Of a DNA stretch of 64,000 bases, positions 1 through 5,010 are shown piece after piece. Numbering within the stretch: the first letter of the stretch is position 1; each line of letters begins with the position of its first letter. A model generated the notes under the pieces. That model did no database searches and was not told where the DNA came from. It worked only from the letters and a program-made list of their open reading frames with translations. The DNA comes from an uncultured Pelagibacteraceae bacterium (GTDB lineage: Bacteria; Pseudomonadota; Alphaproteobacteria; Pelagibacterales; Pelagibacteraceae), in the NCBI GenBank assembly GCA_902632315.1, contig CACPCD010000001.1:157478-221477 (forward strand). Direction: 5' to 3'. A program made the position numbers and the translations under genes.

Positions 1-35
1 CTTGTAAGTAACTACAAAAAGAATGCGAGGAAGCC

Positions 36-2111
36 GTGAGTTTAAATCCTATCGCAAATCTTCTAAAGACTGATGCAATATTGTTTTGGAGTACGTATGG
101 TACAAAAGCAGTTGCAGAAAGTTGGACTCAAAGACTAAACAAACAAATAAAATCTGTTGAACAAGTCAAAGAGTATACAAATATAAATATAGCAACGGGG
201 CGAGAAAGTTTAATTGTAGATGTAGACTTGGATTGCCCTGAAGCAAATCTGTTAGCAGATTATTTTTTACCAAAAACTGAATTAGAGTTTGGACGTGAAA
301 GTACACCTAGGGCACATAGATTGTTTAAGGTTATAGACCTACATTTAAAGCATACTAGAACGTATTGTAGCTTCGCAGACGCTAAAAAATCAATGCTGGT
401 GGAGGTTAGAGCTAACAAACACTATACGATGTGCTGGGGACAATATGAGAACCAGGAAAAAGTAGTTTGGTCCAATAGTGGATTACCTACTGAAATTTCT
501 TGGGAAGCATTAAACAAAGCAGTAGCATTGTTAGGTGTAGCTTGTGTGATACTTCGTAAATATTCTAAACCAGGTACACACGACCAATACTTACGACTTG
601 TTATAAATAGTTTGTGGCAGCATAAGTTGGAACAATCTGATTGTGAGAAAATTATAAAAGCAGTTCTTGCAAATTCTAAATGTGAAAATTGTAACGATAG
701 TAAGTTAGCAAAAATAAAATCTGTATATGCAAAGGATAGGACTGAACAAATACAAGGTCTACCTAGTCTTGCAACAGAGTTTAACTGGAGTGAAGATGAG
801 GTCAAAGACTTCAAAAAACTGTTATTCAAAATAACTGGTAGAGATGTTGTTCCAGAGTTTACTCACGAGTTTGTAAATAGAATTGCTTATATGATGAAGC
901 AAAAGAAATATTACGACTTGGAAGATAAAGAAATGTACGATGCAGAAGCTATCGATGTTAAGTATGCAAAATACTTTCCAAACTATACACCGCTAAAGTG
1001 GTGGAAGATGCACAGAGATAGCAAAGTATGTGTAGATTTTGCTTATAAACCAAACGACAAAAATAGATTTGTACACGTTAATAAAAAGCTAATGATTAAC
1101 GTATATGAACCTAATCTAATAACACCCGATAAAAGCGTAGATACAGATGTGTATTTTGATTTGTTAAAATGTGTAATACCTCACGATGCAGAGCGTAACC
1201 ATTTTTTAGATTGGATAGCATATCAATATCAAAATCCTGGTAAGAAGATTAGACACGCTCTAATCATGCAGTCCGATGAATTTCAATTAGGTAAGGGAAG
1301 TTTATTTGACGTGCATAGAGATATACTTGGTTATAATAACTCCAGGAAGATTGAATTAGAAGAAGCACTAGACAAAGGCAAGGGCTATCTAATCAATGCG
1401 CAAACTGTGTTAATAGATGAAGCTAAATCTAGCGGCAGTTGGAGTGAGAAAGCAAAACTAATCAATACACTTAAAACAATTATTAGTGAGGGTACAATTG
1501 GTATACGTCAGCTATACAAAGAATATGCTGAACAAGATACTTGCACTAACTATTGGATTAATACTAACTACAAAGATGCGTTTCCGCTTCCATATAACGA
1601 GGTAAGATACTGGGTATATTTTAGTCCTGGTAAACGAAACCAAAACTTGCTGGATAGGTACCACCTACATAGAGAAAAATATAATCTTGCTAGTGGTGTT
1701 TATGCAGAATTATTAGACAGAGATATTAGTAAGTTCAAACCGCTGGGTGTTGCACCGCATACTCAATACAGAGATGAAATGAGTAAGTTAGCAGACAGAC
1801 CTTTGAATGATTTAGTCAAAGAGTTGTTTGAGCAAGGCGTATTTCCGTTTGATAGGGATATGGTTACAACAATCGAATTGTTTGATTATTTGAAAGCAGA
1901 GAAGCGAGTAAAAATAACTAGAGAACGTGAGATTGCAAATGCACTAGAGTTAATTGGAGGCCGTAAAAAACCTGGGTGTCCAGTTGAACAAGTAGGGCAG
2001 AAAGTAACTATTTGGGTAATTAGAGATTGGGAAAAATACAAAAATCATACTGCCGCAGAATTAGGCAGAGTGTATGTCCCGTTTTATTCAGATAGTCGAA
2101 ATAAGAAATAG
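36..2111 (+). CDS. Prim-pol primase fused to SF3-type (DUF5906-like) helicase
   Basis: Likely the replication initiator of the element, making primers and unwinding DNA. The N-terminus has the prim-pol catalytic pattern: DVDLD at about residues 62-66, GRESTPRAH at about 86-94 and EVR at about 123-125. The C-terminal half has a degenerate Walker A (LGKGS, about 418-422) and a Walker B (VLIDEA, about 458-463), followed by a WINTN sensor-like motif, as in DUF5906/P4-alpha-type helicases. The 691-aa length suits such fusions. The GTG start is supported by GCGAGGAAG a few bases upstream. The next gene follows 20 bp later. Class assignment is confident; the exact subfamily is not checked. Confidence 0.85.
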   Translation: MSLNPIANLLKTDAILFWSTYGTKAVAESWTQRLNKQIKSVEQVKEYTNINIATGRESLIVDVDLDCPEANLLADYFLPKTELEFGRESTPRAHRLFKVIDLHLKHTRTYCSFADAKKSMLVEVRANKHYTMCWGQYENQEKVVWSNSGLPTEISWEALNKAVALLGVACVILRKYSKPGTHDQYLRLVINSLWQHKLEQSDCEKIIKAVLANSKCENCNDSKLAKIKSVYAKDRTEQIQGLPSLATEFNWSEDEVKDFKKLLFKITGRDVVPEFTHEFVNRIAYMMKQKKYYDLEDKEMYDAEAIDVKYAKYFPNYTPLKWWKMHRDSKVCVDFAYKPNDKNRFVHVNKKLMINVYEPNLITPDKSVDTDVYFDLLKCVIPHDAERNHFLDWIAYQYQNPGKKIRHALIMQSDEFQLGKGSLFDVHRDILGYNNSRKIELEEALDKGKGYLINAQTVLIDEAKSSGSWSEKAKLINTLKTIISEGTIGIRQLYKEYAEQDTCTNYWINTNYKDAFPLPYNEVRYWVYFSPGKRNQNLLDRYHLHREKYNLASGVYAELLDRDISKFKPLGVAPHTQYRDEMSKLADRPLNDLVKELFEQGVFPFDRDMVTTIELFDYLKAEKRVKITREREIANALELIGGRKKPGCPVEQVGQKVTIWVIRDWEKYKNHTAAELGRVYVPFYSDSRNKK

Positions 2112-2117
2112 AAATAC

Positions 2118-2125
2118 AAGGAGGT
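2118..2125 (+). promoter_or_regulatory. Perfect Shine-Dalgarno AAGGAGGT for the 82-aa ORF
   Basis: AAGGAGGT lies 6 bp before the ATG at 2132. It is a full anti-16S match, stronger than the sites of the surrounding core genes, which mostly start by overlapping the previous stop. It decides the start and suggests high translation of the small protein. Confidence 0.75.
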
Positions 2126-2131
2126 AAAAAT

Positions 2132-2380
2132 ATGGGTAGAAGTACCAAAACAAAAACTAATTTGCGTACGCATATGGTACCAACAACACCCGACGAAGTG
2201 TTGAAACGTATTATGACAGATTTCTCTACCCACCTACGTAGGTCAAAAGAAACTTACGCAATCTCAAAAGAGATGCCAAAGTTTCCAATGGTCGACTATG
2301 AGGAATTGAGGAGGATTGTACAATCAAACTTTCAATACCTTGGAGTACAGATACGTAAGTGGAAACGTGAAAACACATAA
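2132..2380 (+). CDS. 82-aa basic protein of the element, unknown function
   Basis: I do not recognise a family. The protein is small, basic and without membrane segments or cysteines, ending in a lysine/arginine-rich tail (QIRKWKRENT). The middle (PTTPDEVLKRIMTDFSTHLRR) looks helical. It sits 20 bp after the primase-helicase and has the best ribosome binding site in the region, so it is probably co-expressed with it. A small DNA-binding or replication accessory protein would fit, but that is only inference. An ACCTACGTAGGT palindrome lies inside the gene at 2232-2243. Confidence 0.6.
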   Translation: MGRSTKTKTNLRTHMVPTTPDEVLKRIMTDFSTHLRRSKETYAISKEMPKFPMVDYEELRRIVQSNFQYLGVQIRKWKRENT

Positions 2381-2532
2381 TTAGAACGAAGCGATGCAAA
2401 TTGTAGAGTTGTTAAATTTTCAGTCCAGCACCCTAGACAGAAATATTTTTTAACACTTTGCAATTTAGCTTCGTATGGTTCGAATTTGAAAAAGTTTTGA
2501 GCGTGGTTAAGAGGCGGGTATATGCTGGTCCA

Positions 2533-2548
2533 GTAACCTTTTGTAACC
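2533..2548. repeat. Doublet GTAACC x2, 10-bp period
   Basis: GTAACC occurs at 2533 and again at 2543, separated by TTTT. It is the leftmost member of the 10-bp-period doublet series. Confidence 0.6.
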
Positions 2549-2552
2549 CCAG

Positions 2553-2623
2553 GATAACTCCGAATGTACGAGAGTAAAGTTACGTTTTGTACGAGTATAA
2601 AGTTACCTTATGATACCTCCGAA
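2553..2623. repeat. Nested direct repeats: GATAMCTCCGAA pair around an 18-bp pair
   Basis: GATAACTCCGAA (2553) and GATACCTCCGAA (2612) flank two copies of an 18-mer, GTACGAGAGTAAAGTTAC (2566-2583) and GTACGAGTATAAAGTTAC (2589-2606). The 18-mers differ at two positions and lie 23 bp apart. The layout resembles iterons or tandem protein-binding sites. Confidence 0.7.
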
Positions 2624-2624
2624 A

Positions 2625-2640
2625 GTTAGCTTTTGTTAAC
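2625..2640. repeat. Doublet GTTAGC/GTTAAC, 10-bp period
   Basis: GTTAGC at 2625 and GTTAAC at 2635 are separated by TTTT. They differ at one base and have the same geometry as the GTAACC doublet. Confidence 0.5.
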
Positions 2641-2730
2641 TCGAAAAATAAAGATTAGTGAGTCATACCAACAATTTTTTTAAGCTAACAAATTGCAAAC
2701 TTAACTAGGTAACTGCGGCATCTAATTATC

Positions 2731-2773
2731 GTACACGTGTACTTATTCGTACATAATCTTCGTACATTATTCA
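2731..2773. repeat. 12-bp palindrome GTACACGTGTAC plus TTCGTACAT tandem pair
   Basis: GTACACGTGTAC (2731-2742) is a perfect palindrome. It is followed by two copies of TTCGTACATWATY, one beginning at 2747 and one at 2760 (13-bp period). GTAC occurs four times in 35 bp. This looks like an operator or initiator-binding cluster. Confidence 0.6.
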
Positions 2774-2852
2774 GTCCATATTCAAGGTTACCATTTAGCG
2801 TAACATTTACATTTATCCGTAAGTATTTATGCGTAAATATTTTCTACAAAAA

Positions 2853-2869
2853 GCTGGACAATGCTGGAC
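2853..2869. repeat. Doublet GCTGGAC x2, 10-bp period
   Basis: GCTGGAC is seen at 2853 and 2863, an exact 7-mer one helical turn apart. Confidence 0.6.
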
Positions 2870-2875
2870 TAAAAA

Positions 2876-2916
2876 AACAAAAGCGTAACTTTCAGAGGTT
2901 ACGTTTTGTTACGTTT
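2876..2916. repeat. Hairpin AACAAAA-CGTAAC / GTTACG-TTTTGTT overlapping doublet GTTACGTTT x2
   Basis: AACAAAA-g-CGTAAC (2876-2889) pairs with GTTACG-TTTTGTT (2898-2910), a 13-bp stem with one bulged G and an 8-nt loop. The 3' arm is itself the first half of a GTTACGTTT doublet (2898 and 2908, 10-bp period). It could be a structured transcript, a terminator or a DNA hairpin at an origin. Confidence 0.6.
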
Positions 2917-2941
2917 ATTCCTGGTAAATTAATTTTTTAAA

Positions 2942-2961
2942 TATGGACTTTTATGGACTTT
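2942..2961. repeat. Perfect 10-bp tandem TATGGACTTT x2
   Basis: TATGGACTTT occupies 2942-2951 and 2952-2961, an exact head-to-tail duplication. It begins the densest run of doublets. Confidence 0.75.
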
Positions 2962-2993
2962 GTGTACTGATGTGTACTTACTCAAACTTACTC
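2961..2993. repeat. Adjoining doublets TGTGTACT x2 and ACTTACTC x2
   Basis: TGTGTACT occurs at 2961 and 2971; ACTTACTC occurs at 2976 and 2986. Both pairs are exact 8-mers at 10-bp period, and the second pair starts inside the last copy of the first. Confidence 0.75.
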
Positions 2994-2998
2994 TGATT

Positions 2999-3061
2999 GT
3001 TCCGTTCAGTTCCTTTGAAAGTAAGCAAATGTAAGCTTGTAAAAGTATACTAATGTATACT
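2999..3061. repeat. Doublets GTTCC, GTAAGC and GTATACT, all 10-bp period
   Basis: GTTCC is at 2999/3009, GTAAGC at 3021/3031 and GTATACT at 3045/3055. Doublet-to-doublet distances are 22 and 24 bp, about two helical turns. The sequences differ between doublets but are exact within each. Confidence 0.75.
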
Positions 3062-3087
3062 TGTAAATACCCTTATGTCACCCAGGG

Positions 3088-3096
3088 TTATCCACG
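3088..3096 (+). promoter_or_regulatory. DnaA-box-like TTATCCACG
   Basis: TTATCCACG matches the classical DnaA box TTATCCACA at eight of nine positions. It lies about 30 bp after the last clustered doublet and downstream of the element's primase-helicase gene. A single box is weak evidence; the surrounding repeat array is what makes an origin plausible. Confidence 0.35.
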
Positions 3097-3199
3097 TTTC
3101 GCGAGTCTTTATGCGGCTAAAATAAAAAATACAGTCGGGGTACATGACTAGTATACCTCAATCAATTTAACTTGCTAACCTCGTAAACTTTTGGGGGAA

Positions 3200-3400
3200 T
3201 TATTTGAGTAAAGCTTTCCTAGAATTTGCGTGGTAACACCTAGTACACATAGGACCAGTATTGGTTTCAAATTCACTAAATACAATTGTCATTTCGCATT
3301 TAATTTTTTCGTGATTACCGCAAAATATACATCTATCAATTACTGGAGTTTCGTAGAGTGACTTATCGTTTTCTTTACCAGTTGCATTGTACCAGGCCAT
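3200..3400 (-). CDS. Four-cysteine zinc mini-protein, unknown function
   Basis: This is a 66-aa product on the minus strand with C24-x2-C27 and C52-x2-C55, a typical treble-clef or zinc-ribbon spacing, plus an extra cysteine at 35. The region between the knuckles (MTIVFSEFE) could form strands. The second knuckle reads MCTRCYH. I do not recognise a named family; ClpX-type or HNH-associated zinc knuckles look broadly similar. It points away from tRNA-Thr, back into the element. No clear Shine-Dalgarno precedes the ATG, so expression is uncertain. Confidence 0.5.
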   Translation of the reverse strand: MAWYNATGKENDKSLYETPVIDRCIFCGNHEKIKCEMTIVFSEFETNTGPMCTRCYHANSRKALLK

Positions 3401-3568
3401 ATCATTTAGAATATACCGATTGCTGACTCATACATAGCAAAATTTTTAAAATTTTCAGTCCAACGTACACTTGGGACTCCAAAAATGATTTCGCGCTCTA
3501 CGAGTCTCTAAATCAAGCTATATACCCTAATGCAGTGGGACCCCTTTACAAAAAAAGGGTGGTGGGGG

Positions 3569-3588
3569 GTTGGACTTTGTTGGACTTT
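3569..3588. repeat. Perfect 10-bp tandem GTTGGACTTT x2
   Basis: GTTGGACTTT occupies 3569-3578 and 3579-3588. It shares TGGACTTT with the TATGGACTTT tandem at 2942, so this core occurs four times in the same orientation. Confidence 0.7.
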
Positions 3589-3605
3589 TGAAAACGTCTT
3601 GGTAC

Positions 3606-3657
3606 CTCTATTGCTTGTCCGCGCGAGTCCGTAGGACGAGCGCAGTAGAGATTTTTT
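3606..3657 (+). terminator. Long hairpin followed by T-run, possible terminator or structured RNA
   Basis: CTCTATT (3606-3612) pairs with AGTAGAG, and GCTTGTCC pairs with GGACGAGC. This gives a 15-bp stem with a two-base GC bulge and a 13-nt loop, directly followed by ATTTTTTG. On the plus strand this is a good intrinsic terminator for a transcript of the non-coding region. It could equally be the 3' end of a small RNA. Confidence 0.55.
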
Positions 3658-3668
3658 GACTCTTGTTT

Positions 3669-3700
3669 TGACAACAATCTGACAACACTAATTGTTGTCA
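3669..3700. repeat. TGACAACA cluster: two direct copies and one inverted copy
   Basis: TGACAACA is at 3669-3676 and 3680-3687, with its complement TGTTGTCA at 3693-3700. The outer pair extends to a perfect 10-bp inverted repeat (TGACAACAAT / ATTGTTGTCA). The distance of about 80 bp to tRNA-Thr and the 11-bp period suit integrase arm-type or excisionase sites, or a repressor operator. Confidence 0.6.
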
Positions 3701-3779
3701 GTAGACTCCGTATAGGATAAACTGGGATTTAGAAAGTAGAAATATAAACTAGTGTTTACGAAACTTTTTACTTGGTGTG

Positions 3780-3855
3780 TGGTGCCCCCGCACGGATTCG
3801 AACCGCGGACCTATTGATTACAAATCAATTGCTCTACCAGCTGAGCTACAAGGGC
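3780..3855 (-). tRNA. tRNA-Thr(TGT)
   Basis: The reverse complement folds as a complete tRNA. The acceptor GCCCTTG pairs with CGGGGGC using G-T pairs. The anticodon loop contains TGT, the T loop is TTCGAAT, and the discriminator A is followed by an encoded CCA. The 3' end faces the element at 1-3779, so it is the probable attachment site, and the intact 3' end seen here would be the copy restored on integration. rlmB lies 29 bp upstream in the same orientation. Confidence 0.95.
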
Positions 3856-3884
3856 ATGCGCAATAATTATTAATTATTTGAAAA

Positions 3885-4631
3885 TTAATCAACTGTTTTT
3901 TTTATATAGCTTAAGTGGTGGAACACAATTGCTGCACTATTTGATATATTTAAGCTTTCTATCTTTTTATCAATGTCGATTTTGACTAAAAAGTCTGCAT
4001 ATTTGGATGTGTGTTGATGCATACCTGAACCTTCTGATCCAAATAAAAGAATATTATTTCCTTTCCATTCAATATCAGTAAAATTTTTTTCCCCCTTACC
4101 ATCAAAACCATATACCCAAAAATTTTTTTCTTTTAGGTTTTTTAAAGTTGAATTGATATTTGATACTTCAAATATATTCATATATTCAATTGATCCACTT
4201 GCAGCTTTGTACATAAGTTTACTTTCGCTGGGAAAGTTTCTTTCTTTTATCAAAATTCCATCAATATTAAATGATGTGGCACTTCTAATTAAAGATCCTA
4301 TGTTTCTAGGATCTGTTACGCCATCTAAGCAGACCAAAGTTATATTATTATTTTTTTTAATAAATTCTTTTAAAATTGGTTTTTCTAAATGTTCTATCTC
4401 TGCCACGTAACCTTGATGTAATAAATTTTCTTTAGTGCTATATTTATCCAATTCTTTTTTAGTTTTGAAATAAACCTTTACATCAGTTAACAGATTTTTT
4501 TTTGGATTTTTACGATGAATATTTTTTTTACTTTCTTCCGTTAAAAAAATCCTCAAAACCTTTCTTTTAGGATTTCTGAGAGCCTCTATAACAGCATGCT
4601 GCCCAACTATAAAAAATGATGATTTATTCAT
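3885..4631 (-). CDS. rlmB: 23S rRNA 2'-O-methyltransferase RlmB/TrmH family
   Basis: This is a SPOUT-family enzyme expected to methylate a ribose in 23S rRNA (G2251 in RlmB) using S-adenosylmethionine. The N-terminal substrate-binding domain begins GQHAVIEAL. The three SpoU motifs follow: DPRNIGSLIRSA (about residues 108-119), GSEGSGM (about 198-204) and SLNISNSAAI (about 227-236). The 248-aa length is normal. It lies between tRNA-Thr and tRNA-Tyr on the minus strand. The subfamily (RlmB rather than another SpoU member) is inferred from the N-terminal domain and length. Confidence 0.85.
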   Translation of the reverse strand: MNKSSFFIVGQHAVIEALRNPKRKVLRIFLTEESKKNIHRKNPKKNLLTDVKVYFKTKKELDKYSTKENLLHQGYVAEIEHLEKPILKEFIKKNNNITLVCLDGVTDPRNIGSLIRSATSFNIDGILIKERNFPSESKLMYKAASGSIEYMNIFEVSNINSTLKNLKEKNFWVYGFDGKGEKNFTDIEWKGNNILLFGSEGSGMHQHTSKYADFLVKIDIDKKIESLNISNSAAIVFHHLSYIKKTVD

Positions 4632-4685
4632 AAATTTAACCAGGTTTTACACGTTTTTTTGATTATTTTCTTGTTAAATCACGTG

Positions 4686-4713
4686 TTGCAATTGGACAAA
4701 TAAAATATATAAA
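4686..4713 (+). promoter_or_regulatory. Candidate sigma-70 promoter for tRNA-Tyr-tRNA-Gly-tuf
   Basis: TTGCAA (4686-4691) and TATAAA (4708-4713) are 16 bp apart and end about 47 bp before tRNA-Tyr. A small AGGGG/CCCCT hairpin lies in between. It would drive the two tRNAs and probably tuf. Confidence 0.4.
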
Positions 4714-4760
4714 ACGCATGTTGTTTGAAGCTTTATTGAACAGGGGACACTTCCCCTAAG

Positions 4761-4846
4761 GGAGGGGTTCCAGAGCGGTCAAATGGGGCGGGCTGTAAAC
4801 CCGTTGACTTCGGTCTTCGAAAGTTCGAATCTTTCCCCCTCCACCA
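4761..4846 (+). tRNA. tRNA-Tyr(GTA)
   Basis: This is a class II tRNA with a long variable arm (TTGACTTCGGTC). The acceptor GGAGGGG pairs with CCCCTCC, and the anticodon GTA sits in CTGTAAA. The T loop is TTCGAAT, the discriminator is A and CCA is encoded. It is the first of a tRNA-Tyr, tRNA-Gly, tuf cluster common in proteobacteria. Confidence 0.95.
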
Positions 4847-4892
4847 TTCAATTGAACTTTAAATAATGATGGAGTGATACTCTTGGGGTTGT

Positions 4893-4966
4893 GCGGGTGT
4901 AGTTCAATGGTAGAACGCTAGCCTTCCAAGCTGGATGTAAGGGTTCGATTCCCTTTACCCGCTCCA
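4893..4966 (+). tRNA. tRNA-Gly(TCC)
   Basis: The acceptor GCGGGTG pairs with TACCCGC, the anticodon TCC lies in CTTCCAA, the T loop is TTCGATT, the discriminator is T, and CCA is encoded. It lies 46 bp after tRNA-Tyr and 44 bp before tuf, probably in the same transcript. Confidence 0.95.
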
Positions 4967-5010
4967 AGAAAAGAAATTATAAATAAAAAGAAATGTGAGG
5001 AATATAAGTA

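Larger units (their letters stand above)
2381..3199. other. Non-coding, repeat-rich segment of the element
   Basis: There is no credible gene in about 820 bp. The one plus-strand ORF here (2737-2940) is made of repeats and looks spurious. The DNA is packed with short direct-repeat doublets at 10-bp period, a 12-bp palindrome, an imperfect long hairpin and a DnaA-box-like site, which are listed separately. Conserved-looking repeat organisation next to a primase-helicase suggests a replication origin or cis-acting packaging/recombination region. Confidence 0.65.
2414..3462. repeat. 14-bp direct repeat AAATTTTCAGTCCA at 2414 and 3449
   Basis: AAATTTTCAGTCCA occurs at 2414-2427 and 3449-3462, both followed by RC. 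A shorter copy, TCAGTCCA, is at 2771-2778. The two long copies bracket most of the non-coding region and the zinc protein gene. They may be binding sites or ends of an inserted module. Confidence 0.55.
3401..3779. other. Non-coding junction segment between zinc gene and tRNA-Thr
   Basis: No gene is seen in about 380 bp. The segment holds one long direct-repeat copy, the GTTGGACTTT tandem, a strong hairpin with a T-run, and an inverted/direct TGACAACA cluster about 80 bp before tRNA-Thr. This is where integrase arm-type sites and the element's end would be expected. Confidence 0.55.
1..3782. mobile_element. Right end of an integrated element at tRNA-Thr (left end outside window)
   Basis: This stretch differs from everything to its right. 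It holds a phage/plasmid-type primase-helicase, two small unknown genes and long repeat-rich non-coding DNA, it is visibly richer in G+C, and its genes carry strong Shine-Dalgarno sequences. It stops at the 3' end of a tRNA-Thr gene whose 3' end faces the element, the usual geometry for tyrosine-recombinase integration. No integrase and no second copy of the tRNA 3' end is seen in the window, so the distal end must lie to the left. It could be a prophage, a phage satellite (PICI or tycheposon-like) or a plasmid-like island. The choice between these is inference. Confidence 0.7.

Noticed and set aside
422-829. 135-aa minus-strand ORF in the element
   Set aside because: It is antisense to the primase-helicase, with no upstream signal or family resemblance.
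2737-2940. 67-aa ORF on the plus strand
   Set aside because: It runs through the palindrome, doublets and hairpin, has no ribosome binding site and no recognisable protein features.
2842-3061. CRISPR or TIGR-like guide array
   Set aside because: There is no repeated unit shared between positions. Each doublet has its own sequence and no unique spacers of constant length, and no Cas or Nop-domain gene is near.
3615-3645. Hammerhead ribozyme, because GAGTCCGTAGGACGA resembles hammerhead stem II
   Set aside because: The catalytic core CTGATGA and the GAAA strand are missing on both strands; only the stem resembles it. A terminator-like hairpin explains it better.
1-3779. Second attachment-site copy of the tRNA-Thr 3' end inside the window
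   Set aside because: I could not find GGTTCGAATCC or the flanking acceptor sequence again on either strand between 1 and 3779.
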